Source: Orychophragmus violaceus | Taxonomy: Eukaryota; Streptophyta; Magnoliopsida; Brassicales; Brassicaceae | Length of the DNA stretch: 64,000 nt | Direction: 5' to 3' | Assembly (NCBI GenBank): GCA_030180135.1 | Contig: CM058233.1 | Location: 105,503,994-105,567,993, forward strand | Shown here: positions 61,063 through 64,000 of the stretch, in pieces | Layout of the letters: every line of letters starts with the position of its first letter | Numbering within the stretch: position 1 is the first letter of the stretch | Made by a program: the position numbers and the translations under genes | Notes under the pieces: generated by a model | What the model saw: the letters and a program-made list of their open reading frames with translations, nothing else | Told to the model about the DNA's origin: nothing | Database searches by the model: none

Positions 61063-61900
61063 TCTCCCTTTTTGATTCCGACGTTTAACTTCACCGGAGA
61101 ACACAAATTGCAGGAATCGGTGATGGTTTGTTGATTTTCCCGGGAAACAATTTAGGGCAAGGCAGAAGCTTTTGATGCCGGTCAATAAATTGATCACATC
61201 TGACGATAAATCGGAGTAGAAAGGCAGAAAATGAAATTAAAATTATATTAAAAAACAAACGTGCGACGCAGTGCTCTTACAAGAAACGACGCCGTATAAC
61301 AGTCTGTGTAAACGACGTCGTTCAAACAATAATGTGTTGTTTCAACTCTAAATTGGTTTTTTCCTGGAAGTGGCAAGAAATTAATGGCTTTTTATCGTGA
61401 AGATTCTTAACTTGTGAATCTCATTCTATGTAATCATGTGATTAGTTGATAAGTCATTGATGACAAACCTCAAACCATATTGGAAAGATTTTTATTGAAT
61501 GTAATTTTTTTTAATGAATTCTTTAGTAAACAAAATGTGATAAGTTTATATTTGACATTTTCCAGTAATTGCATTAAAATAGGAGGCATTTAACACGTTT
61601 CTCATATTTCTTCCAATATGTGTAAGTAGTAAACTACCATTTTTCATCGAGAAAATATAGAAAGAACTATCATTTTCATAAACATATTATTTATACAAAC
61701 AAACAGAGACATCTCTCAGACTCTTACATATATAGATTTGTATATAAAGAAAGACACACAGTTTCTTTATTGGACAAAGATATACACTTGAAAGAATCAA
61801 ACACAAGTAACAAAAGAAGACCCAGATCATTCACAATAAGAAAAATAAAGCATAGGAAGATAGATAAATATAATATATATATACTATATAATTAAAAGTT
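61063..61900. other. YIP4b 5' region and XTH24 3' region
   Basis: Contains the YIP4b promoter and leader (next to 61062) and the XTH24 3' UTR (next to 61901). No other gene seen. Confidence 0.6.
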
Positions 61901-62923
61901 CTATGAGCTTGTTGCACATTCCCGAGGAATTCCCTGTGGGAACCTTTTACTGTCGGTACAGTAATTGTAGATCATGTAATTCTTCTGAACCCATCTGAGT
62001 CTAGCTTGGCTCGTAGAATCCATTTGTTGAGTGTACCAATTAGTCGTCGAGCTACAAGACGATCTTCCGTTGGAATGGACACACCCGTCGATCTTAATGT
62101 TCCTGTAAGAAGCCATGAATGGAGCTTTGGACCAATCCGTTTTAACTAGACCACCTCTAGTTGCCCAATCGTCTGCGTTCCATAAACTCGCGTACATCCT
62201 CATCGGCTTGCTCTTTGGAAACAAAACACCGAGCGACTCAGAGTTTTTGAACTCTCTAATCGGTGTACCATCGACAGTCAATCTGAGCAAAAACAAAAAA
62301 CAGAACAGATTAGGGATGAGAAAAAAGCTTAAACCCTAATTAGGGTTTGTAACTTGTGGAGCAAGAAATGTGAGATTTTGTTGACTTTACATGATTCTTT
62401 GAGGGTTCCAGAGGATTGAGTAGGTGTGGAAATTAGCGGTTGGGTCGAACCAGAGATAGAATTGTTGCTCTTTGTCACCTTTACCTTGAGTATAAACATT
62501 AGTGTGTAGAGTATAAGGATCTCCACTCATATTACCCAAGAACTCAAAATCAATCTCATCCCAAGTCGATCCTTCTGACTTCAGCTGTTTGAAACAAAAA
62601 TACAAACACTCAGTTATCAAGATAACCTATTAGTACAAACTCCAGGTTGAGTAACTTACGTAGAAAGTTGTGACTGTTCCTGCTGAGTTACCAGGAACAA
62701 GCTTAATCTGCATATCGATCTTGCCAAACAAATACTCTGTTTTGGACTGAAAACCAGAACCAGAGGATTTGTCTAAGGAGAGAGTAAGAAGTTGCCCGTT
62801 GTTGAGTATCTTCCCACGGCCATTTCCCCAAGCTACGTTAACGTCGCTGTTGAAATCAGCGGCGGAAAATGAAAACGCCGACGCGAGAAGAGCCGTGAAA
62901 AGGAATATTTTGAAAGGAGACAT
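61901..62923 (-). CDS. XTH24: Xyloglucan endotransglucosylase/hydrolase XTH24
   Basis: Secreted GH16 enzyme that cuts and rejoins xyloglucan in the cell wall (MERI5 in A. thaliana). Coding exons: 62660-62923, 62391-62584, 61901-62282 (840 bp, 279 residues). Signal peptide at about 1-22 (MSPFKIFLFTALLASAFSFS); catalytic motif DEIDFEFLG at 97-105 with nucleophile and acid/base glutamates, followed by the N-glycosylation site NMS at 106-108; substrate-binding YASLWNADDWATRGG; C-terminal XET domain with VQKNYMIYNYC and a second Cys in PRECATSS. It is about 10 residues longer than the A. thaliana XTH24 I remember, because of an insert GCVHSNGRSSCSS after KID. The start is the first ATG, 80 bp below a TATA-like box. 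Intact. Confidence 0.92.
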
Positions 62924-63001
62924 GGTTGTGTGTACGTGTGTGCGTACGTGTGGTATTGGGTTTGGTGAGGAATGTGAGGAAGAGAGAAGAAGGGAGAGAG
63001 A

Positions 63002-63009
63002 TATATATA
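63002..63009 (-). promoter_or_regulatory. TATA-like box of XTH24
   Basis: TATATATA (read as CTATATATAT on the gene's strand) about 80 bp upstream of the ATG, followed by a CT-rich leader. Confidence 0.6.
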
Positions 63010-64000
63010 GTTGAAGGAGAATATGGAGTGGGTGAACAAAATGAGGCTAATATCAAGACATTGCATGCAAGATGTATCACAGCTGGAGTCTTGAGTACCT
63101 CCATCATTTGGTAAACACATAGTTTTACTTTTCTTAATAAAATTGAAGTTATATTATTGTATAAAACATTGTCAAAATTAATTTGAATTTCATTTGGGGA
63201 AGGAAGTCCACAAATTATAGGAATTTTTTTTTTGTAGGTGTGGAATTGATATTGAAAACCGACCGCGATATTAAAATTGATGCGAAAAAACGAATTTGGA
63301 CAAGATGGTCAAGTGGTCAGAGATGGGTTCAAAGTAATATATTTTGGATTTGATTCATTTGCTACACAAAACTACAACATTTTGTTATGAACATCCACAC
63401 TGATATAAGTTCATATTTTAAAGTCTATTTGCATACTCATAAATAAGATTTATCTGTAGGCTATAACTTTTTTTGAAGATTAGTTTGATTCCTCTATAGA
63501 TCCGGGATAATTTCAAGTAAACAAAAAACCATGTAATTCAATCTCTAAAACTATAAGTATGTTTGAGAAATATACACAAATATAAATGTATATCTGTTTT
63601 TTTTTATTCTTCTACTGATAATACTTGTTACTACTTTAAAACATGTTTGCTACTTTCTTTCATAATTTTTGTTTGTTGTCAATTCTGTCTTTTAGGTTTA
63701 AGAAATTAAATAATCGTTTGCTATATAATTGGTTGCATGCTATATATATATAAATATGAACATTATTGTATATATTTTGTATACATCCTTTGTTTAATAC
63801 ATATCCTATCACTACGAATACGCCTAGAGGGAGGAAAAAAGGTAAGAGGTCTAGATGGGACATTACGTGTGGAATGGTTCGACTTCATATTCTCGAATTT
63901 AGTTGAAATTTGAGGAGAATATATATGTCTTTTTGCATATCTTTTTTCATTGGAATATATTGAGTTTTTGTTTTTTCTTAGTGTTTGTATGTATCCAATT
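63010..64000. other. XTH24 upstream region
   Basis: AT-rich promoter-side DNA to the window end. No other gene or clear repeat seen. In A. thaliana the next gene I remember is XTH18, which would lie outside. Confidence 0.5.

Noticed and set aside
63301..63345. SINE A-box-like stretch (GATGGTCAAGTGGTCAGAG)
   Set aside because: No B box at the right distance and no A tail.

Overview
The window is plant nuclear DNA from a Brassicaceae species close to Arabidopsis. Genes have GT-AG introns, the intergenic DNA is AT-rich, and there are several classes of plant transposable element. The six host genes match, in order and orientation, what I remember of the Arabidopsis thaliana chromosome 4 block around At4g30200-At4g30270: VEL1/VIL2 (minus), the NADPH-cytochrome P450 reductase ATR2 (plus), the snRNP core protein SmF (minus), an unnamed At4g30230-like gene (plus), a YIP4b-like Golgi protein (minus) and XTH24 (minus). 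All six have open frames. The exon structures given here were worked out by eye from splice sites and reading frame; no transcript data were used.

Region by region. 1-4,110 holds VEL1 and its GA/CT-rich leader. 4,716-5,183 is a candidate MITE. 5,355-12,033 is a complete but decayed Ty1/copia element with a GTATA target duplication. 12,395-18,138 is LINE debris plus a possible non-coding retroposon. 21,679-25,081 is ATR2 with 15 coding exons. 25,616-40,935 is a nested stack: a Harbinger-like MITE (TTA duplication) split by Helitrons and by a very young 13.7-kb Athila-type Ty3/gypsy element. 42,564-43,617 is a complete Helitron. 44,038-45,110 is SmF. 46,966-48,201 is a 5'-truncated LINE with a 14-bp duplication. 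48,776-55,315 is a solo LTR split by a young 6.07-kb non-autonomous Athila-like element (CAAAC duplication). 57,195-62,923 holds the last three host genes with another LINE scrap between them. I found no tRNA, rRNA or other RNA gene.

The most unusual signal is shared by three LTR retrotransposons with different sequences (copia, Athila, and the non-autonomous Athila-like element). Each carries, outside its coding sequence, repeated CG-rich palindromic units of about 37 bp. In copia the unit is a strict 16-5-16 layout. In Athila there are three arrays of four units (one in each LTR, one between pol and the third ORF) at a 62-65 bp period with 26-29 bp spacers. In the non-autonomous element there are three units per LTR. 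The motif sequence differs between families while unit length and layout are shared. I know of no name for this and could not search for one.

The non-autonomous element also carries a single 408-codon frame that I do not recognise, containing a tandem duplication. It shares its primer-binding site, LTR ends and the about 80 bp before its 3' LTR with the Athila element, which suggests it is moved in trans by that family.
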